Shown: in pieces, positions 40,869-48,632 of the stretch
How positions within the stretch are numbered: position 1 is the stretch's first letter
How the letters are laid out: each line of letters starts with the position of its first letter
Assembly: GCA_036825435.1 (NCBI GenBank)
Contig: DAISYG010000007.1
Span: 1 to 51,776, forward strand
Source: UBA931 sp036825435
GTDB lineage: Bacteria; Pseudomonadota; Gammaproteobacteria; Burkholderiales; Casimicrobiaceae
Reading direction: 5' to 3'
DNA: 51,776 bases
Made by a program: the position numbers and the translations under genes
The notes under the pieces: model-generated
What the model saw: the letters and a program-made list of their open reading frames with translations, nothing else
What the model was told of the DNA's origin: nothing
Database searches by the model: none

Positions 40869-41662
40869 TTATCAACGCACTAACCATTGCGGGCTCTGAT
40901 TCCGGCGGTGGCGCGGGCATACAGGCAGACATCAAAACCTTTTCCGCGCTCGGCGCGTATGGTGCGTCCGTCATCACCGCGCTGACGGCACAAAATACGC
41001 AAGGTGTGCGCGGCGTGATGCCCGTACCGCCGGATTTCATTCGTGCTCAATGCGAAGCCGTTTTCGACGATATCCGCATCGACAGCGTGAAATGTGGCAT
41101 GCTTGCCAACGCCGAAGTCATCGAAACGGTCGCACAATGTCTCACACGTTATCGCCCATCGGTGTTCGTGCTTGATACCGTGATGGTTGCTAAAAGTGGC
41201 GATACCTTGCTGGACAAAGAAGCGATCGGCGCATTGCGAGACGTATTATTACCTTTGGCGGATCTGATCACACCGAATCTTCCTGAAGCCGCCGCACTGT
41301 TGCAAATCGAGGTGGCGCGTGATGAAGACACAATGCGTGAACAGGGGCGGGCATTATTGCAAGCCGGTGCACGCGCCGTACTGATGAAAGGCGGACATTT
41401 GCGCGGCGATGAAAGCCCGGATTGGTTGATCACACCCAGCGAAGAAATACGTTTTGCTTCACCGCGCATGACTGGCAAGCACACACACGGCACGGGCTGC
41501 ACGCTATCGGCAGCATTGACGGCACTGAAACCGTGCTACGCGACGTGGCAGGAAACGATTGAAGAAGCGAAAAGCTGGATGCAAGGTGCGTTTCGCGAAG
41601 CTGAACGATTGCAGGTTGGTAGCGGGATTGGGCCGTTGCATCATTTTTATCGGATTTGGTGA
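40865..41662 (+). CDS. thiD: hydroxymethylpyrimidine/phosphomethylpyrimidine kinase
   Basis: ThiD phosphorylates hydroxymethylpyrimidine twice to supply ThiE. The 265-residue ribokinase-family protein has AGSDSGGGAGIQADIKTF at the N-terminus, DTVMVAKSGDTLL, TPNLPEAAAL and KHTHGTGCTLSAALTA with the catalytic Cys. It overlaps thiE by 4 bases. With thiM and thiE it forms a thiamine salvage operon under the TPP riboswitch; no thiazole or pyrimidine synthesis gene is in the window. Confidence 0.94.
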   Translation: MIINALTIAGSDSGGGAGIQADIKTFSALGAYGASVITALTAQNTQGVRGVMPVPPDFIRAQCEAVFDDIRIDSVKCGMLANAEVIETVAQCLTRYRPSVFVLDTVMVAKSGDTLLDKEAIGALRDVLLPLADLITPNLPEAAALLQIEVARDEDTMREQGRALLQAGARAVLMKGGHLRGDESPDWLITPSEEIRFASPRMTGKHTHGTGCTLSAALTALKPCYATWQETIEEAKSWMQGAFREAERLQVGSGIGPLHHFYRIW

Positions 41663-41681
41663 AAAATCTTAAGGATCAATG

Positions 41682-42203
41682 ATGGCAAAAACAATATCGA
41701 TATGGTTGTATGTTCTTTTTGTTGTCGCTTGGCAATGGCTTGTGTATAGCTACGAATTTCCCGGTGAGTGGTATCGTTCACTTGCAACAGGTCTGATGTC
41801 TATCATGTTTGTTGTAGCTATTTTTGGACTAGGCATGATCTGCGCAGCTTTTTTGAAAGAAATGCGACAAAGGGTTTATCGGACATGGATGTTTTCTATT
41901 GAGCTTTTCTTGTATGCAGTAGGTTTTTTTGTTTTGTACCAAGGGATGTTCGGAAGCAGGGTAAGGATTCCTAATGAATATATCGAAATACTTTTTTTGC
42001 TTGGAGCAATTGTTGGTTTTTTTCTTTTGAAAAAAATATTTTTTCAAAAGTTCGAATTTCTAGTACATACAAAAGGGGGCGATCTATTCAGTGAAATGGG
42101 AGTGAAAAAGGACTCCCCCTTTTTTGAAAGTAGACTATGCATCAAAGTTACGCTGGGGCTTATTGCATTAGCGCTTTTGGCGGTATGGCGCTCTACTCGA
42201 TAA
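41682..42203 (+). CDS. small polytopic membrane protein, not recognised
   Basis: This 173-residue protein has about five membrane helices (roughly residues 6-24, 36-57, 70-88, 98-117 and 150-167). A soluble loop before the last helix contains FLVHTKGGDLFSEMGVKKDS. I know no family with this pattern. AAGGAT lies 5 bases before the ATG at 41682, a second ATG at 41679 being too close to it. It is 20 bases after thiD and could be read from the thi transcript, but its base composition is clearly more AT-rich than the thi genes. That points to a recently acquired or weakly selected gene. It converges on the DUF3861 gene. Confidence 0.6.
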   Translation: MAKTISIWLYVLFVVAWQWLVYSYEFPGEWYRSLATGLMSIMFVVAIFGLGMICAAFLKEMRQRVYRTWMFSIELFLYAVGFFVLYQGMFGSRVRIPNEYIEILFLLGAIVGFFLLKKIFFQKFEFLVHTKGGDLFSEMGVKKDSPFFESRLCIKVTLGLIALALLAVWRSTR

Positions 42204-42214
42204 ATAAATCTCGC

Positions 42215-42499
42215 TCAAGATACGCTGCTTTTCAACTTCTTCATGAACGCAACAAATTGCGGTTTCATCTCCGCGAACAATTCGCTGTCCTTTTTCTCGA
42301 TCAATGTCTTCCCGAAAAGTTTCAAGCCAATACAGAATGTCGCTGCCTCATTTTCCGTAAAACCATTGAGTCGTTTCAGGCGTTCGAAAATGACGAACAG
42401 GTCATCGTGGATACCGACGTCGAATTGCATGTGCTGCGGTGTGGCGGATGAATCATCCAGAAGTTCGCTGACGGTGATTTGATATTGGTGTTGTTTCAT
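42215..42499 (-). CDS. DUF3861-family protein
   Basis: The 94-residue protein MKQHQYQITV...LQH fits the DUF3861 family (cystatin-like fold, function unknown). It has the HDDLFVIFERLKR segment, then EAATFCIGLKLFGKTLIEKK, and ends with FAEMKPQFVAFMKKLK. AAGGAAAACTC precedes the ATG at 42499. It is monocistronic; a MITE-like repeat starts 20 bases upstream of its start codon, so the repeat may carry its promoter. Confidence 0.75.
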   Translation of the reverse strand: MKQHQYQITVSELLDDSSATPQHMQFDVGIHDDLFVIFERLKRLNGFTENEAATFCIGLKLFGKTLIEKKDSELFAEMKPQFVAFMKKLKSSVS

Positions 42500-42518
42500 G
42501 AGTTTTCCTTGTAGGTTA

Positions 42519-42674
42519 GGAATCGTTGATTCATGTCACGAGCGCGAGCAAGACAAGGTGGCGTATTTTCCAAAAAGCGCGACGAAAAAACGCAATTTAC
42601 CCAGATGTAAATGAGCATTTTGAGGAGGATTCCAACGCCGTATTGTTTGCGCGCAGTAATTAATCAATGGTTCC
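42519..42674 (+). repeat. MITE-like repeat, copy 2
   Basis: This 156-bp element has ends GGAATCGTTGATTCATG and, inverted, GGAACCATTGATTAATTAC. The middle, GCGTATTTTCCAAAAAGCGC followed by GACGAAAAAACGC, is shared with copy 3. Its right end GGTTCC touches the stop codon of guaC (42675-42677). Confidence 0.85.
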
Positions 42675-43715
42675 TCAGTCTTTGCCAAAAACTTCGTTTA
42701 ATTGCTGCGTGACGCGAATGAATGTTGTGCGTTTGGAAAGTTCGCGTAAACGTCGTGCACCAACGTAAGTGCAGGCGGAGCGCACGCCACCGATGATATC
42801 GCGCGCCGTGTGTTCGACCGCACCGCGATAGGGGACGAGCACTTCTTTGCCTTCGGCGGCACGATAAGACGCAACACCACCTGAATATTTGTCCATCGCG
42901 GTTTTGCTGCTCATGCCGTAAAAACGTTTGAACGTTTCGCCGTTTTTCTCGATGGTTTCGCCGCCGCATTCGTCGTGACCGGCAAACATGCCGCCGAGCA
43001 TCACGAAATCGGCGCCGCCGCCGAACGCTTTGGCGATGTCGCCAACGGTGGTACAACCGCCATCAGCGCAGATGAGTCCTTCCAACCCGTGCGCGGCATC
43101 GGCGCACTCGATGATTGCGGAGAGCTGCGGATAACCGATGCCGGTCATTTTGCGCGTGGTGCAAACGGAGCCGGGGCCGATGCCGACTTTGACGATGTCC
43201 GCACCGGCGAGGATCAGTTCTTCGGTCATTTCGCCGGTGACGACATTGCCCGCCATCAGCACGATGTGCGGATAGGTTTGACGAACGTCGTGAACGAAGT
43301 CCACGAATTTTTCGGTGTAGCCGTTGGCGACATCGATGCAGACGTAGCGCAGCTTTTTGTCCAGTGCCGCCATCACGGTTTTGAGTTTGTTTTTATCATG
43401 CTCGGTGATTCCGAGCGAGTAGAAAACCGTGGCGTTGTCGGGGAGTGATTCGAAAAAAGCAATGATCTTACTGGCGTCGTAATGTTTGTGCAGCGCCGTT
43501 GCCAGTTGATGCTGGGTGAGCGCGTGTGCCATTTCGAACGTGCCGACGGTGTCCATATTGGCGGCGATAACAGGAAAACCGCGATAAGGATAATCGACAT
43601 GGCGAAAAGTGAAGTCGCGCATGATGTCAACCGTGGAACGGGTGTGCATGGTCGAGCGTTTGGGGCGGATCAGCACGTCTTTGAAGTCGAGCTTGATGTC
43701 GTTTTCGATGCGCAT
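42675..43715 (-). CDS. guaC: GMP reductase
   Basis: GuaC deaminates GMP to IMP with NADPH, returning guanine nucleotides to the common pool. The 346-residue protein aligns along its length with E. coli GuaC (347): MRIENDIKLDFKDVLIRPKR, the catalytic Cys near 186 in GIGPGSVCTTR, AFGGGADFVMLGG, YGMSSKTAM and the C-terminal SACTYVGARRLREL. It lacks the CBS domains of IMP dehydrogenase. GGAGG precedes the ATG at 43715. The leader holds a TATAAT and a terminator-like hairpin. A MITE-like repeat abuts its stop codon. Confidence 0.95.
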   Translation of the reverse strand: MRIENDIKLDFKDVLIRPKRSTMHTRSTVDIMRDFTFRHVDYPYRGFPVIAANMDTVGTFEMAHALTQHQLATALHKHYDASKIIAFFESLPDNATVFYSLGITEHDKNKLKTVMAALDKKLRYVCIDVANGYTEKFVDFVHDVRQTYPHIVLMAGNVVTGEMTEELILAGADIVKVGIGPGSVCTTRKMTGIGYPQLSAIIECADAAHGLEGLICADGGCTTVGDIAKAFGGGADFVMLGGMFAGHDECGGETIEKNGETFKRFYGMSSKTAMDKYSGGVASYRAAEGKEVLVPYRGAVEHTARDIIGGVRSACTYVGARRLRELSKRTTFIRVTQQLNEVFGKD

Positions 43716-43740
43716 GTTTTTCCTCCAGAGAGCACGCAAA

Positions 43741-43767
43741 AACGCCGATTTTTTGTTTATCGGCGTT
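43741..43767 (-). terminator. leader hairpin upstream of guaC
   Basis: Arms AACGCCGAT and ATCGGCGTT surround a 9-base loop. On the minus strand the stem runs into TTTTTG, 26 bases before the guaC start and just downstream of a TATAAT (plus 43773-43778). It has the form of a transcription attenuator in the guaC leader. Confidence 0.55.
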
Positions 43768-43780
43768 GATGCATTATAAA

Positions 43781-43806
43781 GGACGTTGATTAATGTCGCG
43801 AGCGCG
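43781..43806 (+). repeat. partial end of the MITE-like repeat
   Basis: GGACGTTGATTAATGTCGCG and the next six bases match the left ends of the full copies, after which the sequence diverges into a different hairpin (GTTAC-TTCGG-GTAAC within GCGATA...TATCGC, to about 43838). It overlaps the position where the guaC -35 box should lie. Confidence 0.65.
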
Positions 43807-43915
43807 ATAGGCGTGTGTTACTTCGGGTAACGTATCGCTTATTGGTTTATTGCATTGCCGCTGCCCAATGTCGAACAGACAAGGTAAAATAGCGAAATTC
43901 GACTTGAGAATTGCC

Positions 43916-44716
43916 ATGCATCCCATTCTAACGATAGCCGTAAAAGCGGCACGCCGCGCCGGTAATATTATTGTTCGCGGCTCGCGCGAAATTGACCGTT
44001 TGACGGTTCACACCAAAGGACACAACGATTTTGTCAGTGAAGTCGACAAAATGGCGGAAGAAGCCATTGTCGATGTGTTGCATAGCGCGTACCCGCAACA
44101 CGGCTTTCTCGCCGAAGAAGGAACGGCAGCAGAAATCAATCCGGATGCCGAGCAGAAATGGATTATTGACCCGCTCGATGGCACCACCAACTTCTTGCAC
44201 GGCTTTCCGCAGTATTGCGTTTCCATCGCGTTTGCGACGCAGAATCAGGTGCAACATGCGGTGGTTTTCGACCCTGTTCGCAATGATCTTTTTACGGCTT
44301 CGCGCGGTAGCGGCGCTTTTTTGAATGATCGTCGAATTCGTGTTTCTCGCCGGGTTTATTTGCGCGATTCGTTGATCGGTACTGGTTTTCCGTTTCGTGA
44401 CAGCACCACACTTCATGCTTATCTGGAAATGATGGGCGCACTTTTTCGCAGCACCGCGGGCTTGCGTCGCCCAGGTGCGGCAGCATTGGATCTGGCGTAC
44501 GTCGCAGCGGGATTTTACGATGGCTTTTTTGAACTGGGACTGCATCCATGGGACGTTGCGGCAGGCAGCTTGTTGGTGCAGGAAGCGGGAGGTTTGATCA
44601 ATGATTTCCACGACAACGACAATTTTTTGTTTGGTGGCGAGGTTTTGGCGGCCAATCCGAAAATCTTTGCGCAATTGCTCAGTTTATTGTCGCCATATTT
44701 GAATGAAAAAGAGTAA
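43916..44716 (+). CDS. suhB: inositol monophosphatase family protein SuhB
   Basis: The 266-residue protein has the IMPase motifs DFVSEVDKMAE, the metal-binding WIIDPLDGTTNFLHGFP and, near the C-terminus, HPWDVAAGSLLVQEAGG. In proteobacteria SuhB is also part of the rRNA antitermination complex with NusA and the 30S factors, in addition to phosphatase activity. The ATG at 43916 (MHPILTIAVKAAR) is the family start; a longer frame upstream has no support. It is divergent from guaC and followed by a MITE-like repeat. Confidence 0.92.
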   Translation: MHPILTIAVKAARRAGNIIVRGSREIDRLTVHTKGHNDFVSEVDKMAEEAIVDVLHSAYPQHGFLAEEGTAAEINPDAEQKWIIDPLDGTTNFLHGFPQYCVSIAFATQNQVQHAVVFDPVRNDLFTASRGSGAFLNDRRIRVSRRVYLRDSLIGTGFPFRDSTTLHAYLEMMGALFRSTAGLRRPGAAALDLAYVAAGFYDGFFELGLHPWDVAAGSLLVQEAGGLINDFHDNDNFLFGGEVLAANPKIFAQLLSLLSPYLNEKE

Positions 44717-44744
44717 GACGCGTCAATGCACCGTTGTTTTTCAA

Positions 44745-44900
44745 GGAGCTGTTGATTCATGTCGCGAGCGCATGCAAGACAAGGCGGCGTATTTTCCAAA
44801 AAGCGCGACGAAAAAGCGGAGTTTGCACGGAAGTAAATGAGCATTTTGAGGAGAATTCCAACGCCGTATTGCTTGTGCGCAGTAATGGATCGTTGTTTCC
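44745..44900 (+). repeat. MITE-like repeat, copy 3
   Basis: This 156-bp element has left end GGAGCTGTTGATTCATG, the same inner core as copies 1 and 2 and right end GTTTCC. It ends directly against the A-tract of the tRNA terminator, 29 bases after suhB begins its 3' flank. Confidence 0.85.
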
Positions 44901-44934
44901 AAAAAAAGAGGGCTATGTGATCAACACATAGCCC
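44901..44934 (-). terminator. terminator of tRNA-Val
   Basis: On the minus strand a perfect 10-bp stem (GGGCTATGTG/CACATAGCCC, 5-base loop) is followed by TCTTTTTTT. It lies 11 bases after the tRNA 3' end. Confidence 0.92.
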
Positions 44935-44945
44935 TTGGTTCTATT

Positions 44946-45020
44946 TGGTGGGCGATACTGGGGTCGAACCAGTGACCCCTGCCGTGTGAAGGCAGTGCTC
45001 TACCTCTGAGCTAACCGCCC
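44946..45020 (-). tRNA. tRNA-Val (anticodon CAC)
   Basis: Read on the minus strand the 75-base gene folds as a tRNA. It has acceptor GGGCGGT/ATCGCCC (one G-U pair), D-arm TTAGCTCAGAGGTAGAGC, anticodon stem CTGCC/GGCAG around TTCACAC (anticodon CAC), T-arm GGTTCGACCC and an encoded CCA. It decodes GUG. It is followed by a strong terminator and preceded by a likely promoter. Confidence 0.96.
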
Positions 45021-45044
45021 AAACGAACCCAGACAGGAAAGTGA

Positions 45045-45073
45045 ATTTAACCATAGCGGGCGGGTTAGGGCAA
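45045..45073 (-). promoter_or_regulatory. probable tRNA-Val promoter
   Basis: On the minus strand TTGCCC (plus 45068-45073) and TTAAAT (plus 45045-45050) are 17 bases apart, leaving a leader of about 20 bases before the mature tRNA. Confidence 0.45.
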
Positions 45074-45307
45074 TGCGAACGAGGCGGGGAACTTCCTCGA
45101 CAAAGTCTCTAAATACGATGCAACGCTATGAAGATAAAAGAAAAATAATTATCGTCAAAAATTTTTCGGAATGTCGCAAATCGCACAGAAATGACAAATA
45201 TATTTTTGATGTCGTTGTATGTCAAAAACAAGTTATTGATATTTAAAGTGTTTTCTAAATGTTCGAAAATATAACAAATGCTATTGGCGTAATCCGAGGT
45301 TTGTGAT

Positions 45308-45805
45308 TTATCCGGGCAGTTTCGCATTCAAAATATCATTGGTTTGCCTGTTACGAAAATCCGCCCACGCAGCCGCCACTTCTTTGTCATGCAGTGCAAG
45401 TAGCGAAACTGCGAAAAGAGCCGCATTCGCAGCGCCAGCCGTGCCGATGGCGAACGTTGCCACGGGAACGCCTTTCGGCATTTGCACAATTGAGAGTAAT
45501 GAATCCATGCCCGACAATGCTTTTGACTGCACGGGAACACCGAGTACGGGAACGGTGGTTTTAGAAGCGAGCATTCCTGGAAGGTGTGCCGCGCCGCCTG
45601 CGCCGGCGATGATCGCGTGCAAACCGCGTGAACGCGCGGAGACAGCGTATTCAAAAAGAAGATCGGGTGTGCGGTGCGCCGAAACCACGCGCGTTTCATA
45701 AGGCACATCGAAATCACGCAGAATGTTCGCGGCAATTTCCATCGTCGCCCAGTCGGAGGTTGACCCCATGACGACGCCGATTTTGGCAGGTGTGCTGTTG
45801 CTCAT
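45308..45805 (-). CDS. purE: N5-carboxyaminoimidazole ribonucleotide mutase
   Basis: Class I PurE moves the carboxyl group of N5-CAIR to C4 in purine synthesis. The 165-residue protein has VVMGSTSDWATM, the catalytic SAHRTPD, AGAGGAAHLPGMLASKTTVPVLGVPV (quoted as landmark, active loop AGAGGAAHL) and LLSIVQMPKGVPVATFAIG. The ATG at 45805 has GAGGA 9 bases upstream; the ATG at 45811 is too near it. Its usual partner purK is not next to it: downstream is an AT-rich gap and tRNA-Val, upstream the divergent yihY-like gene. Confidence 0.94.
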   Translation of the reverse strand: MSNSTPAKIGVVMGSTSDWATMEIAANILRDFDVPYETRVVSAHRTPDLLFEYAVSARSRGLHAIIAGAGGAAHLPGMLASKTTVPVLGVPVQSKALSGMDSLLSIVQMPKGVPVATFAIGTAGAANAALFAVSLLALHDKEVAAAWADFRNRQTNDILNAKLPG

Positions 45806-45939
45806 GATCATGATTCCTCAAGGTACTTTTGTGCATGATACCGTTTTTCGGCGAAAATGTTGAAAGATGATGCCATGCAAGATCGCCGGAAGCTAGAATC
45901 TCAGGTATCCTCAAACGCATCAATAACGGATGGAGCCGA

Positions 45940-47208
45940 ATGAACAGAATGATGTCTGATCATTATCATTTTTTGAACAAGATTTGGCAGCGCTATCGCT
46001 TTCTTGATTTTTTCCGTTTCATCGTTGGTCGCGTATTTGAATTGCGTATGACGCGCGTCGCCGCGAGCCTGACCTACACCACGCTTCTCGCGCTGGTTCC
46101 GTTTTTAACTGTGGCGCTGATCGTGGTGTCGGCGTTTCCCGTGTTCTCCGAATTCAGCGAACGCTTTCAAAAATTTGTTTTCGGTGCGCTGGTACCGGAC
46201 TATGCCGCGAAAGTGGGCGAGGTCATCAACGGCTTTGTCAGCAACGTCGGCAACCTGACCGCGCCGGGCATCATTTTTCTCGCCGTTGCGGCGTTGCTGC
46301 TGCTGAGCACCATCGAAGATGCTTTCAACGATATCTGGGGTGTACGCAAATCACGCCGCAAAATGCACCAACTATTGGTGTATTGGATGATTTTAACGCT
46401 TGGCCCGTTATTGATGGGTGTTGGGTTTACCATTTGGCATTCATTACACAGCCAATTCGGCGGTGGTGAAGAATGGCCATGGCTAGCACGCATGTTCCAA
46501 TACGCAAGTTCGTTTGCGGTGACAACAGCGTGCTTGTGGATGGTGTATCGTTTCGTGCCGAATCGCTACGTTCGTGCGCGCCACGCGCTGACCGGCGCAC
46601 TGATCGCAGCATTCTTTTTTGAAGTGGCGCGCAGTGCGTTTTCCTGGTACGTCGGGCAACTTGCATCGTATCAGTTGGTGTACGGTGCGTTTGCCAGCTT
46701 GCCGATATTTCTGTTATGGCTTTATTGCTTATGGCTGATCGTCCTCGGCGGCGCGGTGATTGCGGCGTCGATGTCATTCTGGCGCGGTTCAGCGTGGCAA
46801 CGACCTGCCGATGTGCGCCGTAATTTTCAGGATGCGGTTGAGATATTATTGACTTTGTATACCGCACAGCAACAGGGGCAGGCGCTCACGGTCAACCAGT
46901 TGCGGCGACGCGTCGATGCCGCTGACGAACAAATTGATTCTTTGCTCGATAGCATGGCGCAGCACGATTTCGTTCAGGAAGGAACATACGACCATGGCGA
47001 GACTTGGGTGTTGAAGATGAGCGCGGAAGCGATCAATATCGCCGACGTGATGCGCATTTTTCTCGACGACCAAACTTTCGACCAAAAAGATGCCATGGAA
47101 GCGGAATTGCGGCGGCTTTTGCGTCCGCTGTTTGATGAACTGGATATTTCGCTCGAATCGTTGGCGAAAAAAATGAAAGATAAAAAAATCAATGCCGACG
47201 CATCATGA
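45940..47208 (+). CDS. YihY/BrkB-family inner membrane protein
   Basis: This 422-residue protein has about six membrane helices between residues 40 and 285. It contains the family motifs RVAASLTYTTLLALVPFLT, DAFNDIWGV and GAFASLPIFLLWLYCLWLIVLGGA (landmark). A soluble C-terminal winged-helix-like extension (about 300-420) contains LTVNQLRRRV. Members were once called RNase BN, wrongly; the real role is unknown, possibly transport. GGAG lies 6 bases before the ATG at 45940. It overlaps tag by 17 bases, so the two are co-transcribed. Confidence 0.88.
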   Translation: MNRMMSDHYHFLNKIWQRYRFLDFFRFIVGRVFELRMTRVAASLTYTTLLALVPFLTVALIVVSAFPVFSEFSERFQKFVFGALVPDYAAKVGEVINGFVSNVGNLTAPGIIFLAVAALLLLSTIEDAFNDIWGVRKSRRKMHQLLVYWMILTLGPLLMGVGFTIWHSLHSQFGGGEEWPWLARMFQYASSFAVTTACLWMVYRFVPNRYVRARHALTGALIAAFFFEVARSAFSWYVGQLASYQLVYGAFASLPIFLLWLYCLWLIVLGGAVIAASMSFWRGSAWQRPADVRRNFQDAVEILLTLYTAQQQGQALTVNQLRRRVDAADEQIDSLLDSMAQHDFVQEGTYDHGETWVLKMSAEAINIADVMRIFLDDQTFDQKDAMEAELRRLLRPLFDELDISLESLAKKMKDKKINADAS

Positions 47209-47785
47209 TCAACGTGTTCACTGCGCGTGGGCGGGCGATGATGAAGACTATTGCGCTTACCACGATCAGGAGTGGGGCGTGCCGGTGCATGACGATCATC
47301 TGCTGTTTGAATTTCTGATATTGGAAGGGATGCAGGCGGGGCTATCGTGGTTGACGATTCTACGCAGACGCGACAACTATCGGCGCGCATTTCATCATTT
47401 CGATGCCGAAGCCATTGCCCGATATACCGAGGAAGATGTTGAGCGATTGATGAACGATGCAGGAATTATCCGCAATCGGCTCAAAATCGAATCGACGATC
47501 ACCAATGCTCGCGCGTGGCTGATGTTGCAGAGCGAGTTTGGCAGTTGCGACGCGTTTCTCTGGCAATACGTTGGTGGCATACCCCTTCAAAACGCGTGGC
47601 GACACGTCAATGAAGTTCCAGCCAATACACCGCAATCGGAAGCCATGAGCAAAGCGCTGAAAAAACGTGGATTCAAGTTTGTGGGCGCGACGATTTGCTA
47701 CGCATTCATGCAGGCGGTAGGGATGGTTAACGATCACACAGTCGACTGTTTTCGCCATAAAGCACTAGGTGGAAAACGCAACTGA
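47192..47785 (+). CDS. tag: DNA-3-methyladenine glycosylase I
   Basis: Tag removes 3-methyladenine from alkylated DNA. The 197-residue protein follows E. coli Tag closely: YHDQEWGVPVHDD, LEGMQAGLSWLTIL (catalytic Glu), DAGIIRNRLKI, ALKKRGFKFVGATICYAFMQ and VNDH followed by CFRH, which with the N-terminal Cys holds the structural zinc. The start overlaps the end of the yihY-like gene by 17 bases, and the 3' end reaches the rlmJ start region. Confidence 0.94.
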   Translation: MPTHHDQRVHCAWAGDDEDYCAYHDQEWGVPVHDDHLLFEFLILEGMQAGLSWLTILRRRDNYRRAFHHFDAEAIARYTEEDVERLMNDAGIIRNRLKIESTITNARAWLMLQSEFGSCDAFLWQYVGGIPLQNAWRHVNEVPANTPQSEAMSKALKKRGFKFVGATICYAFMQAVGMVNDHTVDCFRHKALGGKRN

Positions 47786-47786
47786 A

Positions 47787-48632
47787 ATGCTGAGTTATCG
47801 ACATGCTTTTCACGCAGGCAATCACGCTGATGTATTCAAACATAGCACTCTGCTGGCAATCCTCGATTATTTGAACCAAAAAGACAAAAACTATTATTAT
47901 ATCGATACGCATGCCGGCGCAGGTTGGTACGTGTTGACGGAAAGTTATGCAGCACAAAACGCCGAGTACGAAAACGGTATTGGTAAGCTCTGGCAGCGCG
48001 GTGATGCTCCTGAAACGCTCAAACGATATGTTGAATTGATTCGCGCCTGCAATCCAGACGGCACGTTGCAGGTTTATCCCGGTTCGCCCATGATCGCGCA
48101 GCGTGTGATGCGCCCCAATGATCGGCTGCGTTTGTTTGAGTTGCATCCTGCTGACTATGACTTGCTATGCCAAAATTGTGCGGAAGGAATCGGCAACAAA
48201 CGCATTCAAGAGCATAAACAAGATGGTTTTGCGGCGATGAAAGCGGTGTTGCCGCCACCGACGCGACGCGGCATGGTGTTGATCGACCCGTCGTACGAAG
48301 TGAAAAGCGATTATCGTAATGTAGTCACGGCACTGCGCGAAGGCATGCGGCGATTCGCCAACGGCGTTTATATGCTGTGGTATCCGCAGTTGTGCAAGCC
48401 GGAAGTTCGAACGCTTGCAACTGAATTGGAAAAATTGCCTTTCGAGTCATGGCTGCATGCAACATTGAATGTTTGCAAACCATCGCGTGATGGCTTCGGG
48501 ATGTTCGGAAGTTCCATCTTCATTGGCAATCCGCCATGGACATTGACGGAAAATTTGTCTCAAATTTTGCCGTACCTCGCAAAACATCTTGCTCAGGATG
48601 ATGGTGCGGATTTTTTATTAACGACTTCATGA
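47787..48632 (+). CDS. rlmJ: 23S rRNA (adenine-N6)-methyltransferase RlmJ
   Basis: RlmJ methylates A2030 of 23S rRNA. The 281-residue protein starts MLSYRHAFHAGNHADVFKH, the invariant family opening that fixes the ATG at 47787 although an in-frame GTG exists at 47769. It has DTHAGAGWY (cofactor site), LFELHPADY and the catalytic LIDPSYE. It follows tag with a 1-base gap and overlaps comEC by 6 bases at the 3' ends on opposite strands. Confidence 0.93.
   Translation: MLSYRHAFHAGNHADVFKHSTLLAILDYLNQKDKNYYYIDTHAGAGWYVLTESYAAQNAEYENGIGKLWQRGDAPETLKRYVELIRACNPDGTLQVYPGSPMIAQRVMRPNDRLRLFELHPADYDLLCQNCAEGIGNKRIQEHKQDGFAAMKAVLPPPTRRGMVLIDPSYEVKSDYRNVVTALREGMRRFANGVYMLWYPQLCKPEVRTLATELEKLPFESWLHATLNVCKPSRDGFGMFGSSIFIGNPPWTLTENLSQILPYLAKHLAQDDGADFLLTTS

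Noticed and set aside
45109..45327. A 72-codon minus-strand frame in the AT-rich gap after purE
   Set aside because: It begins inside the 3' end of purE with no ribosome site and encodes an Ile/Phe/Asn-rich sequence expected from AT-rich DNA.
45940..47208. Ribonuclease BN as the product name of the YihY-like gene
   Set aside because: That older name was given to this family in error; the real RNase BN is a different, RNase Z-like protein.
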